From Acetatifactor muris (lineage in GTDB: Bacteria > Bacillota > Clostridia > Lachnospirales > Lachnospiraceae), in assembly GCF_024623325.1 (NCBI RefSeq), contig NZ_JANJZD010000004.1:220070-284069 (forward strand): a stretch of 64,000 bases of DNA, read 5' to 3'. The stretch's first letter is position 1. The number at the start of each line of letters is the position of its first letter. The notes under the pieces were generated by a model. It searched no databases and was not told where the DNA came from. It saw only the letters and a list, made by a program, of their open reading frames with translations. Both the position numbers and the translations under genes were made by a program. Positions 25,570 to 33,998 of the stretch are shown here, in pieces.

Positions 25570-26358
25570 ATGGGAAATGGCGGTAAGATGCGCTATTATG
25601 TGCTTTTTACACAGACCTTGAAGCAGTGGGATGTGACAGAGACAATAAGAAAGACACTTCCGAAAGGGCGGGGCACAGTATTCTATCCGTGCGTGGAACT
25701 TTGGATGGGAAGCCTGGGACAGACGGTTGTGGAGGCACTTTTTCCAGGGTATGTGTTTATACGTTCCGACATGAACCAGAATGAGATGTCGGATTTTATG
25801 AGAGATTGCAGGAGAGAAGTGCACTCATTCATAAAGGAACTCCACATAGGAGAAGGAAGGACTGGCGGAGCTGCCGGAGTGACTTCTGTCGATGGGGAAG
25901 ATGATACTTTGAATGCTTTGAATGACAATGAAGCGGAACTGTTGGACTTTATGTTGGGATTTTCCACGGAAAGTGTGGAGAGGCAACATTTCGGGGAAGA
26001 AAGCGATGCAGCAGGGAACGGAACAGAGGCGGGGCAAAGGAACTGCCGCAGAAAGCTGCCGTCTGCCGGTGTTGTAGGTATGTCCTATGGCTTTCAGGAG
26101 AAAGACGGAAGATATGTTGTTATGGAGGGGCCACTGAAGGGGCATGAGGATCGTATCGTGGATGTGAATCTCAGAGATCGCAGGGCATATCTGAATTTGA
26201 AAGTGGGCGGGCGTCTGGCCAGGGTTGGTTTTACGATCAGGGGGAAGAAATATTGGTTTCCTGAGAACAGGGCGGCATCAAATGTACTGGAGGATGGGAC
26301 TGTGGTGAATTGCCACGATGTGGCTGCAGCAATGATGCGTCATATGAGTAAGAAATAA
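25570..26358 (+). CDS. loaP: LoaP/NusG-like processive antitermination factor
   Basis: A 262-residue NusG paralogue: NGN domain (about 6-85; RYYVLFTQTLKQWDV, VFYPCVELW, EALFPGYVFIRSD) and a C-terminal KOW domain (GRYVVMEGPLKGHEDRIVDV). LoaP proteins bind RNA polymerase and suppress terminators in one long operon. This one is longer than the usual 170-180 residues because of about 80 extra acidic and low-complexity residues between the two domains. ATG 25570 follows GAGAGGAACTG; ATG 25588 is a weaker choice. It lies just outside the inversion segment and directly before the capsule operon, separated from it by a leader with hairpin and terminator. Confidence 0.85.
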   Translation: MGNGGKMRYYVLFTQTLKQWDVTETIRKTLPKGRGTVFYPCVELWMGSLGQTVVEALFPGYVFIRSDMNQNEMSDFMRDCRREVHSFIKELHIGEGRTGGAAGVTSVDGEDDTLNALNDNEAELLDFMLGFSTESVERQHFGEESDAAGNGTEAGQRNCRRKLPSAGVVGMSYGFQEKDGRYVVMEGPLKGHEDRIVDVNLRDRRAYLNLKVGGRLARVGFTIRGKKYWFPENRAASNVLEDGTVVNCHDVAAAMMRHMSKK

Positions 26359-26526
26359 GGATTCTAGAGAGTTGTAAAGAGGTGGATGTATGAGTTAGCT
26401 GAGAAGATTGCAGAAAAATGGCTGAAGGGCGGTCAAATGCGGTATGCACAGGCCTGACCTGGATTCCAGTCATAGCACGCTTTCCTTGAGCATGGAATGA
26501 GATTCGAATACTTTGTAATAGAATCT

Positions 26527-26559
26527 TTCTCCATGGATGGCGAAGCTATGCCTGGAGAA
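26527..26559 (+). promoter_or_regulatory. Leader hairpin, candidate LoaP recognition element
   Basis: TTCTCCA pairs with TGGAGAA, with an inner GGC/GCC pairing. LoaP of other Firmicutes is known to need an RNA hairpin in the leader; this is the best candidate, by position only. Confidence 0.45.
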
Positions 26560-26580
26560 GGTCATTCAAATACAGGAAGA

Positions 26581-26603
26581 GTGTGGCATTGCCATGCTTT
26601 TTT
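26581..26603 (+). terminator. Leader terminator upstream of the polysaccharide operon
   Basis: GTGTGGC pairs with GCCATGC (two wobbles) around ATT and is followed by six T. It lies 65 bp before the first operon gene and is a likely target of LoaP. Confidence 0.65.
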
Positions 26604-26667
26604 ATTTTGCAGATCGGATACAGTTTTCATAAAGTTGTAAACTCCGTCAGGAGGGAAAGAGGCTGAG

Positions 26668-28080
26668 ATGACGGAAGCGAGAAAGAAATGGATCAGAGAA
26701 CAGGCAAGATTCCAGGGCATTTTTGACAGGAAGATTTATAAAGAGAGTATGTTCGGAAAAAAGATACCTTTGTCATCATCCATGATATATGAAGAAGAAA
26801 AGGTGTTTACAGAACAGATATTTGAAACGGAATTTAGCAGCAGGCAGACAATTCGGCTGGAAGAAGAACTGGCAGGATATATGGGAGTGAAGTATGCGGT
26901 TGCACTGAATTCCGGACAGGCAGCGCTGCATCTGGCATTGAAAGTCGCTGCGGAAAAGCTCTATGGCAGTTCTACAGGTATTCTGACTCCCGATGGCCTC
27001 AGAGGCGGTTCTCTGTATGGAAAAAGAGTGTTTTGTTCTGATCTCACGACTTTTGACATGGTAAATCCAATTGTATTCGAGGGAGGCGCGCCTGTCTTTA
27101 TAGACTCGTCTGAGGACACTGACTGGTCCATGGATCCGGAGGTGCTGGAGCTGGCGTTTGAAAGATATCCTGATGTAAAAATCGTTGTCATGAATCATGT
27201 GTATGGTTTTCCCGGACAGGCGTTGAAGATACGACAAATCTGCCATGAACACGACGCATTGCTTGTAGAATGCGCAGGGGAGGCAATTGGAGCTGAATAC
27301 CTGGTAGAAGAGGGGGAGACAGAAGGCGGTATCTGGGAGAAGACAGGGACCCTTGGCGATTATTGTGTGTTGGATTTTGGCAGGGGCAGGATGATTGGGC
27401 AGTCCGGAGGCGCATTCCTGACTAAGGATTATTATGCTTCTGAAAAGGTGAGATACTGGGCTTCCGGAGCGAAAGCAGCTACCTTTTGGAACCAGCACGA
27501 AGAGCTGGGATACAGCTGTCTGATGGACGAGTTTGTTGCTGCAGTGCTTCGGGGACAGCTGATGCATATAGACGATATCATAGAAAAGAAAAAGCAAATT
27601 TATGACAGATATGTTGAAAAACTGGATGAGTCTATAGCCTGCGTGATACCGGTTCAGGACGGGACGAAGCCAAATTACTGGATCACAGCCATGACCTGCG
27701 AAAGCAATATACAGTTTATGGAGACTCGCAGTGACAGGCAATATACCTATGAAGATATCCACGGAACGGCTGCACCCATGGAAATATGCGAAGCTCTGGA
27801 CGCATTCAATGCGGAAAGCAGGCCGGTCTATAAGCCTATGAGCATGCAGCCGGTGTTCCGAAATAACGAGCATTTTACTTTGGACGGGCCTTGGCGGATG
27901 TATGAGAACTTCCGAAATGATACGTTCTGGCCGAGATGCGACATGGCAAAGCAGTACTATGAGAGCGGGCTCTGCCTGCCGAGTGATGCCGGGATGACAG
28001 AAGAAGAGCAGGACAGGATTATAGAGATTATCTGTGCATGCTATGACAGAGCAGATCTGGAGAGGGTGGCGTGGGTGTGA
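26668..28080 (+). CDS. DegT/DnrJ-family protein with Arg in place of the catalytic Lys
   Basis: A 470-residue fold-type I PLP-family protein, larger than the usual 370-400. The phosphate-binding and substrate blocks are recognisable (VALNSGQAALHLALKVA, VIVMNHVYGFPG-like VVMNHVYGFPGQ, VECAGEAIGAEY). Where aminotransferases have N-K-x4-GEGG, this protein reads FGRGRMIGQSGGA, so the Schiff-base Lys looks replaced by Arg. It may therefore not be a normal transaminase; a dehydratase-like or non-catalytic role is possible. ATG 26668 follows AGGAGGGAAAG. First gene of the operon, followed by an HpcH/HpaI-type aldolase. Exact reaction unknown. Confidence 0.75.
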   Translation: MTEARKKWIREQARFQGIFDRKIYKESMFGKKIPLSSSMIYEEEKVFTEQIFETEFSSRQTIRLEEELAGYMGVKYAVALNSGQAALHLALKVAAEKLYGSSTGILTPDGLRGGSLYGKRVFCSDLTTFDMVNPIVFEGGAPVFIDSSEDTDWSMDPEVLELAFERYPDVKIVVMNHVYGFPGQALKIRQICHEHDALLVECAGEAIGAEYLVEEGETEGGIWEKTGTLGDYCVLDFGRGRMIGQSGGAFLTKDYYASEKVRYWASGAKAATFWNQHEELGYSCLMDEFVAAVLRGQLMHIDDIIEKKKQIYDRYVEKLDESIACVIPVQDGTKPNYWITAMTCESNIQFMETRSDRQYTYEDIHGTAAPMEICEALDAFNAESRPVYKPMSMQPVFRNNEHFTLDGPWRMYENFRNDTFWPRCDMAKQYYESGLCLPSDAGMTEEEQDRIIEIICACYDRADLERVAWV

Positions 28081-28111
28081 GAGCGATGGAGAAAGCAAAG
28101 GGGGATGAAAT

Positions 28112-28969
28112 ATGGCTTTAAAACTAATGTATATCACGAACCGGCCGGATGTAGCTCGAATAGCAGAAAGTGCAGGAGTAGATCGAATATTTGTAGATAT
28201 GGAATATATTGGGAAAGCAGAACGACAGCAGGGGATGGATACGGTTCAGTCGCATCATACTGTTGAAGACATTTATGCTGTAAAAGATGTTCTGTGCAGG
28301 GCAGAACTCCTTGTAAGAGTGAATCCTATCCATGGGGATGTGGATGGATGTGGTTCCTCCGGGGAGGAAATTAATGCAGCCATACAGGCAGGTGCAGATA
28401 TACTGATGCTGCCGTATTTTAAGACAGCAGGTGAGGTGGAGGAATTTATCCGGCTGGTTGACGGACGATGCAGGACTATGCCGCTGTTGGAGACACCGGA
28501 AGCGGTTGCTGCTGTGGACGAAATCCTGGCGCTGGACGGAATAGATGAAATTTTTGTTGGACTCAATGATTTGTCACTGGGGTACAGGAAGAACTTTATG
28601 TTTGAACTGTTGGCGGACGGGACAGTGGAGACCCTTTGTCTGAAATTTCGTCAGAAAGGAATCTCTTATGGGTTTGGAGGAATTGCCAGACTGGGACAGG
28701 GGATGCTCCCGGCGGAAATGATAATCAAGGAGCATTACCGTATGGGGTCCGGCTGTGTGATTTTATCCAGGAGTTTTTGCAATGTAGAGCAGATGGACAA
28801 TATAGATGAGATACGTCATATTTTCACAGAAGGAATGCAGGCGGTCAGGGCACAGGAAAAGGAGTGCGAAGAGCATAGCAGGTATTTTTTCGAAAACGTG
28901 TCAGGTGTAAAAAGCATTGTAGGAAAGATAGTTCAGATAGCGGAGACGAGAAGGAAGACCGGAGTGTAA
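28112..28969 (+). CDS. HpcH/HpaI (CitE-like) aldolase-family protein
   Basis: A 285-residue TIM-barrel protein of the HpcH/HpaI family: GVDRIFVDMEYIGK near the start, RVNP (residues 70-73), AGADILMLPYFKTAGEVEEF (metal-binding region), and PLLETPEAVAAVDEI with the conserved Glu, then IFVGLNDLSLGY. Relatives cleave or form carbon-carbon bonds of 2-keto acids with a divalent metal. Together with the preceding DegT-like protein it may make an unusual acidic or branched sugar for the polysaccharide. ATG 28112 follows AAAGGGGGATG. Substrate is not deducible. Confidence 0.75.
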   Translation: MALKLMYITNRPDVARIAESAGVDRIFVDMEYIGKAERQQGMDTVQSHHTVEDIYAVKDVLCRAELLVRVNPIHGDVDGCGSSGEEINAAIQAGADILMLPYFKTAGEVEEFIRLVDGRCRTMPLLETPEAVAAVDEILALDGIDEIFVGLNDLSLGYRKNFMFELLADGTVETLCLKFRQKGISYGFGGIARLGQGMLPAEMIIKEHYRMGSGCVILSRSFCNVEQMDNIDEIRHIFTEGMQAVRAQEKECEEHSRYFFENVSGVKSIVGKIVQIAETRRKTGV

Positions 28970-28973
28970 ATGA

Positions 28974-29558
28974 ATGATGAAAACAGGAGAGAACAGTTTC
29001 TATGTCAGATATGGAAAGAATATTTTTGACAGGTTTTTTGCCTTTTTATTTTTGCTGCTTTTTTGGTGGCTTTATCTTTTGTGCGCTCTGTTGGTATGTT
29101 GTGACTCCGGTTTTCCGGCTGTATATACACAGGCCAGAATGGGAAAAGGTGGAAAAACTTTTTCGATATATAAATTCCGAAGTATGGTAAAGAATGCAGA
29201 TCGGATAGGGCCGGCATATACGACTCAAGGCGATACGAGGATCACAAGGATAGGAAGAGTTCTTAGAAAAACCAGTTTAGATGAGCTCCCTCAGATTTTT
29301 AATATTTTAAAAGGTGATATGTCATTTGTCGGTTTCCGCCCGGACGTAGTACGGGAAGAAGATGATTATTCTCAGGAAAAGTATCTGATGAAACCGGGGA
29401 TTACAGGTCTTGCACAGGTAAATGGGAGGAGTAACCTGACAGAAAAAGAAAAACTGTATTGGGAGAATCTTTATACGTCCAAAGTATCTTTTTTAACAGA
29501 TGTAAAAATTATTGCTAAGACACTTGCTGTTGTACTAAAAAAGCAAGGGACTAATTAA
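28974..29558 (+). CDS. Initiating sugar-phosphate transferase (bacterial sugar transferase family)
   Basis: A 194-residue protein with one N-terminal membrane segment (about 19-43) and the PssY/WbaP-type catalytic domain: YTQARMGKGGKTFSIYKFRSM, TSLDELPQIFNILKGDMSFV, RPDV and KPGITGLAQVNGR. It moves a sugar phosphate from a UDP-sugar to undecaprenyl phosphate and starts repeat-unit assembly. It is the short monotopic form without the extra N-terminal helices. ATG 28974 follows CCGGAGTG, 5 nt after the preceding stop. Sugar specificity unknown. Confidence 0.92.
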   Translation: MMKTGENSFYVRYGKNIFDRFFAFLFLLLFWWLYLLCALLVCCDSGFPAVYTQARMGKGGKTFSIYKFRSMVKNADRIGPAYTTQGDTRITRIGRVLRKTSLDELPQIFNILKGDMSFVGFRPDVVREEDDYSQEKYLMKPGITGLAQVNGRSNLTEKEKLYWENLYTSKVSFLTDVKIIAKTLAVVLKKQGTN

Positions 29559-29629
29559 AAAATGCATGGAATATTTCGAAATGAAATGCTATGCCGGGTA
29601 TTGAAAATGAATGAAAGGCGGATGCTGAG

Positions 29630-30586
29630 ATGGAAAATGAAGTAATTGGACTGATTGCTGGTATCAGTGGTGAAATTTTAACAGAAAAGCTTCATAAAAA
29701 AGGAAAAAGAGTTGCTCTTATTGAGGGAAAACCTGGTGAGTCAGGGGAAGAGACAGCTGATTTTGTATGCAGAGCGGATTTACGTCAAGTAGATAAAATT
29801 GATTCTTTTTTTAAAGAGATGGGAGTCAAAAAGGTTGTTATAGGTACGGGACATATTCTGGCATTGGAACTATCAAGAGATCTTGATGAGCGGGGATATC
29901 TTTTATCCAATGATCCAGCTGCCAGTCTGCTTGCAAAGGATAAGATCCGATATAAAGAAGCCTTAATGGCACAGGGAATTAATACGCCCAAATTTATAAG
30001 AATAAGTCCCAGAGAAGAAATGCCGGATACCCAAAAAATTATAGATTATTTAGGGTTGCCCTGCGTTGTTAAATCGCCTGTTGATAAGGTGCTTCCGCAG
30101 AAAGCCAACAATGTAGATGAGCTTGATGCAGCGATACTGGAGATACTGGGAAAAGATTCTACAGTTCTTGTGGAAGAATTTGTGAGAGGAGTTGATGTTA
30201 CAGTTCCTGTATTGGTAAAGAAGACAGGGGCGGAAGCCATTATTGTAAGCTATTATAGTAAAGCGCAGGAGTGTCATTTAAAGGGATTTACGTCTAATGA
30301 CAGCAGAAGGGAAAGCCTGACGCCTGAGATGGAGACAGAAGTAAAAAAATATTGTGAGCAGGTGGCCTTGAAAACAGGGATGAAAGGCCTCTGTCGCATA
30401 GACGCGATGGTTGTTCCTGATAATATGAGTTGCTGTATCTATATACTGGAAGCTAATTCTGTAATGGTGACAGGCATACATGAAAATCAGATGGAATATG
30501 GCAGGTTCTTCCTTGAAAGGGAAGGCGTCGATTTTGCAGATATTTTGATAGAGACAACGATGGATAAATTTGAAGATTACAGGTGA
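29630..30586 (+). CDS. ATP-grasp ligase
   Basis: A 318-residue ATP-grasp protein related to carbamoyl-phosphate-synthase and D-Ala ligase types. A Rossmann-like N-terminal part (GLIAGISGEILTEKLHKKGKRVALIEG) is followed by the ATP-grasp core (KDKIRYKEALMAQGINTPKF, LPCVVKSPVD, VLVEEFVRGVDVTVPVLV, LCRIDAMV, ILEANSVMVTG). Such enzymes join a carboxyl and an amine with ATP. In a capsule operon a role in adding an amino acid to a sugar is plausible but unproven. The ATGG start has AAAGGCGG upstream; a 71-nt gap separates it from the previous gene. Confidence 0.8.
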   Translation: MENEVIGLIAGISGEILTEKLHKKGKRVALIEGKPGESGEETADFVCRADLRQVDKIDSFFKEMGVKKVVIGTGHILALELSRDLDERGYLLSNDPAASLLAKDKIRYKEALMAQGINTPKFIRISPREEMPDTQKIIDYLGLPCVVKSPVDKVLPQKANNVDELDAAILEILGKDSTVLVEEFVRGVDVTVPVLVKKTGAEAIIVSYYSKAQECHLKGFTSNDSRRESLTPEMETEVKKYCEQVALKTGMKGLCRIDAMVVPDNMSCCIYILEANSVMVTGIHENQMEYGRFFLEREGVDFADILIETTMDKFEDYR

Positions 30587-30596
30587 GGACAATGCC

Positions 30597-31817
30597 ATGG
30601 AGGAAGAAAAAAGAAAGATTTTATATATTTCCTATGGTGGGGGCCATGCGAATCTTGTCAGGCATACTTATAATGAACTGTCTCAGATTTGTTGTTATGA
30701 GCAGAAAGTGATCGCCCTGACTGTTGCGGGAAAGGTTTTTGATGGATGTGGGATACCATATTCTTTAATTGAAGATTATATAGATCTGTTTCCTTATAAA
30801 CAGGATATTCTGACTTACGGCAATGAATTGGCAGCTTTGGCCTTTCGGGCAGATGCGGGAATCTTGTATAGTGACTTGGTGGCTTATCTGGGGATTGGAT
30901 TTTGCGATTTGCAGGAGGAACTGGGTGAAAGTGAGGCCAGAGAAGCATATGCGGAAAAAGGCAGGAAAGCTTTTTGTCCAGTTCGATCAATGGAATTAAT
31001 TATTCAACAGGAACAGCCATCAGTTTTGGTAATTACCTGCGGAGTGCGAATGGAAAAGGCGGCAGGTATCGCTGCAAATCGACTGGGGGTTCCTGTGGTT
31101 AGGATTGCGGATTTACCGGTATTTGAAGATTCAGGATGCAATTGCATCACTTGTGTGATGAATGATTATGGAAGGGATTTCGCAAATCGGAAGTTAAAAG
31201 TGCCTCTGTCTAATATAGTTGTTACTGGTCAGCCTGTGTTTGAGGATAATGTAAAAGTCAGCAAGAATGAACTGGAACAGTGCAGAGAGTTGATCAAGGC
31301 AGACCGATATGAAAAAGTGATCTTATATTTGGAACAGCCTGGTTTGCAGGAAACTGGCCAGGTAGAGGACTATCTCAGTAGAGTGGCTGAAAAATGGAAC
31401 AAGTATCTGTTCCTTATAAAGTTGCATCCGAATCAGACCCAACAGAGAGAAGAAAAGTTCCCAGATAATATGCTTTTCCTTAAGGATTATCCTTTGAAAA
31501 ATCTGCTTTATATATGCGATGTAGCTATAACGAGGGATTCTACAGCGGGGATGGAGGCTGCGCTGGTTGGTAAACCGCTTATTTCTCTTATGCTAAGCGC
31601 GGCAGATATAGATTATTCTGAATATGGTATTTCAATCAAGGTTGAAAAACTTGAAGAATTAGAGAAAGCAATTTTAGCCTGTATTGAATCTGACAGTAAG
31701 GAATGCCGGCAACTGGCTAAGGGGCGGGAGACTTTTCATAATAAAGAGTTTGCAGCCGCCAATATTGCTGAGGTCATTAAAAGGGTTTCCGTACCATTCA
31801 AATATATCAATTTATGA
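30597..31817 (+). CDS. GT-B-like glycosyltransferase/capsule synthesis protein
   Basis: A 406-residue protein with a GT-B fold pattern: Rossmann start KILYISYGGGHANLVRH, a middle VLVITCGVRMEKAAGIAANRLGVPVVRI, then a C-terminal half with VVTGQPVFED, LFLIKLHPNQTQ and CDVAITRDSTAGMEAALVGKPLI, which resembles UDP-GlcNAc 2-epimerase/MurG and CDP-glycerol transferase-like nucleotide sites. ATG 30597 is preferred because AGGTGAGG sits 8 nt upstream; the earlier ATG 30570 lies inside the ATP-grasp gene. Probably transfers a sugar or polyol in repeat-unit synthesis. Donor unknown. Confidence 0.65.
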   Translation: MEEEKRKILYISYGGGHANLVRHTYNELSQICCYEQKVIALTVAGKVFDGCGIPYSLIEDYIDLFPYKQDILTYGNELAALAFRADAGILYSDLVAYLGIGFCDLQEELGESEAREAYAEKGRKAFCPVRSMELIIQQEQPSVLVITCGVRMEKAAGIAANRLGVPVVRIADLPVFEDSGCNCITCVMNDYGRDFANRKLKVPLSNIVVTGQPVFEDNVKVSKNELEQCRELIKADRYEKVILYLEQPGLQETGQVEDYLSRVAEKWNKYLFLIKLHPNQTQQREEKFPDNMLFLKDYPLKNLLYICDVAITRDSTAGMEAALVGKPLISLMLSAADIDYSEYGISIKVEKLEELEKAILACIESDSKECRQLAKGRETFHNKEFAAANIAEVIKRVSVPFKYINL

Positions 31818-31856
31818 ATGTTTTTTGAGATGACTTTTGACATTAAGGGTGCGTTT

Positions 31857-32882
31857 ATGGAAAAAAATATAAAAGTAAGCATAGTTATTCCTGTTTATAA
31901 TGTGGAGAAGTATCTTGGCAGATGCCTGGACAGCCTCCTTTCACAGTCGCTGGAAGAGATAGAGATCATTGCTGTAGATGATATTTCAACGGATAATTCA
32001 TATGCTCTTTTAAAACAGTATGAAGCCAGGAATCCTGAAAAAATCAGAGCGTTTCGACTAAGCGAAAAAGGACGCCAGGGTGCTGCCAGAAATTTGGGGA
32101 TTCGGGAAGCAAAGGGAGAATATATAGGATTTGTTGACAGCGATGATTACGTTGAGAAGGATATGTATGACACATTGTACCACCTGGCCAGTGACCTTAA
32201 AGTGGATATGGTGTATGGGGGATTTTATGAAGATTTTGGAGAGTTTAAAGAAATTGTACCAAACAGATCGGATTTAGGAGGAGAAAGCAGTAAAATAGAA
32301 ATATCTGTAGAAAATCGGGAAGACTTTATAAGTGACATGCGATCTTTTTGCAGTTGCCTTTTCCGAGCGGAATTACTGAATGAGGAGAGTATATATTTTC
32401 CGGAGCGTTTGGCTTATGAAGACAATTACTTTGGAGTTGTTGTAAAGTACTTTGTCAAAAGTTTTGCATATACAAATAAGCCTTTATATTGCTATAACAA
32501 AAGAAATGCAGAGTCAACTACATCTGTACGAAACTCAACACACCATTTGGACAGAATGAAAACGGCAGATATGGCTTTGGATTTTTTTAAAGGCAAAGAC
32601 GATTATGACCAGATACGAGATGCGGTCGAATATATTTATTTAGAGCATTATTACATACATACTGTTTCAACCATCATATTTTATTATGATGAAATTAATT
32701 ATGAGCTGATACAAAGGGTCAGGGATAAATTCCTTCAAGAATTTCCGGAATATAAGAGTAATCGCTTTTATGTTCAGAAGTTTGGAAGGCTGAAAAGAAT
32801 CATTTTTCAAGTGAATGAATGGTCTCCCCGTATTTACGCAAATATCTATAGGCTGTTTAGAAAATTTAGCGGAAGAGGATAA
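31857..32882 (+). CDS. Family 2 glycosyltransferase
   Basis: A 341-residue GT-A enzyme: VSIVIPVYNVEKYLGRCLDS, IIAVDDISTDNS, GRQGAARNLGI and the metal-binding GFVDSDDYV (D-x-D). The C-terminal half is polar and aromatic without membrane helices. ATG 31857 follows AAGGGTG; the earlier ATG 31818 has no ribosome site. It is expected to add one sugar to the undecaprenyl-linked repeat unit on the cytoplasmic face. Two other transferase candidates precede it. Confidence 0.9.
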   Translation: MEKNIKVSIVIPVYNVEKYLGRCLDSLLSQSLEEIEIIAVDDISTDNSYALLKQYEARNPEKIRAFRLSEKGRQGAARNLGIREAKGEYIGFVDSDDYVEKDMYDTLYHLASDLKVDMVYGGFYEDFGEFKEIVPNRSDLGGESSKIEISVENREDFISDMRSFCSCLFRAELLNEESIYFPERLAYEDNYFGVVVKYFVKSFAYTNKPLYCYNKRNAESTTSVRNSTHHLDRMKTADMALDFFKGKDDYDQIRDAVEYIYLEHYYIHTVSTIIFYYDEINYELIQRVRDKFLQEFPEYKSNRFYVQKFGRLKRIIFQVNEWSPRIYANIYRLFRKFSGRG

Positions 32883-32884
32883 AA

Positions 32885-33931
32885 ATGATATATGTTGCTA
32901 TTTTTGCTTTATTATTCATGATATCTTTATGTGAAATTAATTTCGCCATAGACCGTAAAAATAGATTATTTATTTGTTGTTTGTTTTTTTTGACAGTATT
33001 TATAGGTGGAAGATTTAACAACGGTGCAGATTATGAAAGATATCAGGCGATATTTACGGTGATTGAGGTCAGTAATTTCTGGAGGTTTGATGATCCAGGG
33101 TTTTCCGGGATTGCGCTTGGATTAAAGACAGTTGGATTTTCTCCTTATTTTACTTTTCTGGTTTTTGCGGCAATTCAAGTTTGCCTAATAGGATATTGTA
33201 TTGTTAAAAATTCGAAATATAGATTTCCGGCGTTGCTGGTATATTACTCTTTATATATGTTTCCGTTTGGCTTTAATGCAATTGCACAGGGAATATCGGT
33301 TGGAATAATGTTATGCAGCATAAAGGCCATTGAGAAAAAGAAGCTTATTAAGGTTGTAATCATGGGGGTATTAGCAGTTGCGTTTCACAGAATTGGTTTA
33401 CTTATCTTCATGTTATATATTATATACAACATGAAAATAACCAGGAAAAAGCTGGTATGCTTCAGTATAGTATTATTTTTTGCGGCATGTTTCGTAAATT
33501 ACTGTTTTGTCAATAATAGACTGACCACACTTTTACCCAGGGCTTTTCAGGAAATAATTCATTCGTATAATTCACAGTATGTAGAGCCTGTAGGCATTAG
33601 CAGTATTCTGGCAAGAGTGATTATGCTTGTGTTTGTATCATTTATGGCCAAACAATACGATATGGCTGAAAGAAGAGCATATTTAGTGTACCTGACAGGC
33701 TTTGCCGGATTTTTGTGTCTGGCTGCAAATGATTTATTGGCTACCAAGATTAATCTGTCAATCAAGATTATAGAAATAATATTGGTATGTGCAACACTTA
33801 ATAAGGTTAAAGACAGGGAGACAAGGTCAATCATGTTGATGACTCTGTCTGTATTTTTATTTACAGTTGTGGCAAGCAGTGTGAGGCATCCGGATTTATA
33901 CCCATATCATTCCTGGATATTTGGATGTTAA
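32885..33931 (+). CDS. EpsG/Wzy-type polysaccharide polymerase
   Basis: A 348-residue membrane protein with about ten hydrophobic segments. RFNNGADYERYQAIF after the second helix matches the R-x5-DY pattern of EpsG/Wzy proteins. It lies 2 nt after the glycosyltransferase stop. Wzy proteins join repeat units on the outer face of the membrane in Wzx/Wzy pathways; the flippase is encoded two genes later. Assignment rests on topology, motif and context. Confidence 0.8.
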   Translation: MIYVAIFALLFMISLCEINFAIDRKNRLFICCLFFLTVFIGGRFNNGADYERYQAIFTVIEVSNFWRFDDPGFSGIALGLKTVGFSPYFTFLVFAAIQVCLIGYCIVKNSKYRFPALLVYYSLYMFPFGFNAIAQGISVGIMLCSIKAIEKKKLIKVVIMGVLAVAFHRIGLLIFMLYIIYNMKITRKKLVCFSIVLFFAACFVNYCFVNNRLTTLLPRAFQEIIHSYNSQYVEPVGISSILARVIMLVFVSFMAKQYDMAERRAYLVYLTGFAGFLCLAANDLLATKINLSIKIIEIILVCATLNKVKDRETRSIMLMTLSVFLFTVVASSVRHPDLYPYHSWIFGC

Positions 33932-33998
33932 TTTTTTATACACTCAGATGCATTACAATAAATGAGAATTACAGTCACATACAATAAAGGGAGTCTAT

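Larger units (their letters stand above)
26359..26667 (+). promoter_or_regulatory. Structured leader between loaP and the polysaccharide operon
   Basis: 309 bp without a gene. It holds AGATTC/GAATCT (26500-26526), a stronger hairpin at 26527-26559 and a terminator at 26581-26603. I see no strong promoter here, so loaP and the operon may share one transcript. The gene after it has an AGGAGGGAAAG ribosome site. Confidence 0.6.

Noticed and set aside
26776..28137. Minus-strand open frame of 453 codons opposite the DegT-like gene
   Set aside because: The plus-strand frame has domain motifs and a ribosome site; the minus frame has neither.
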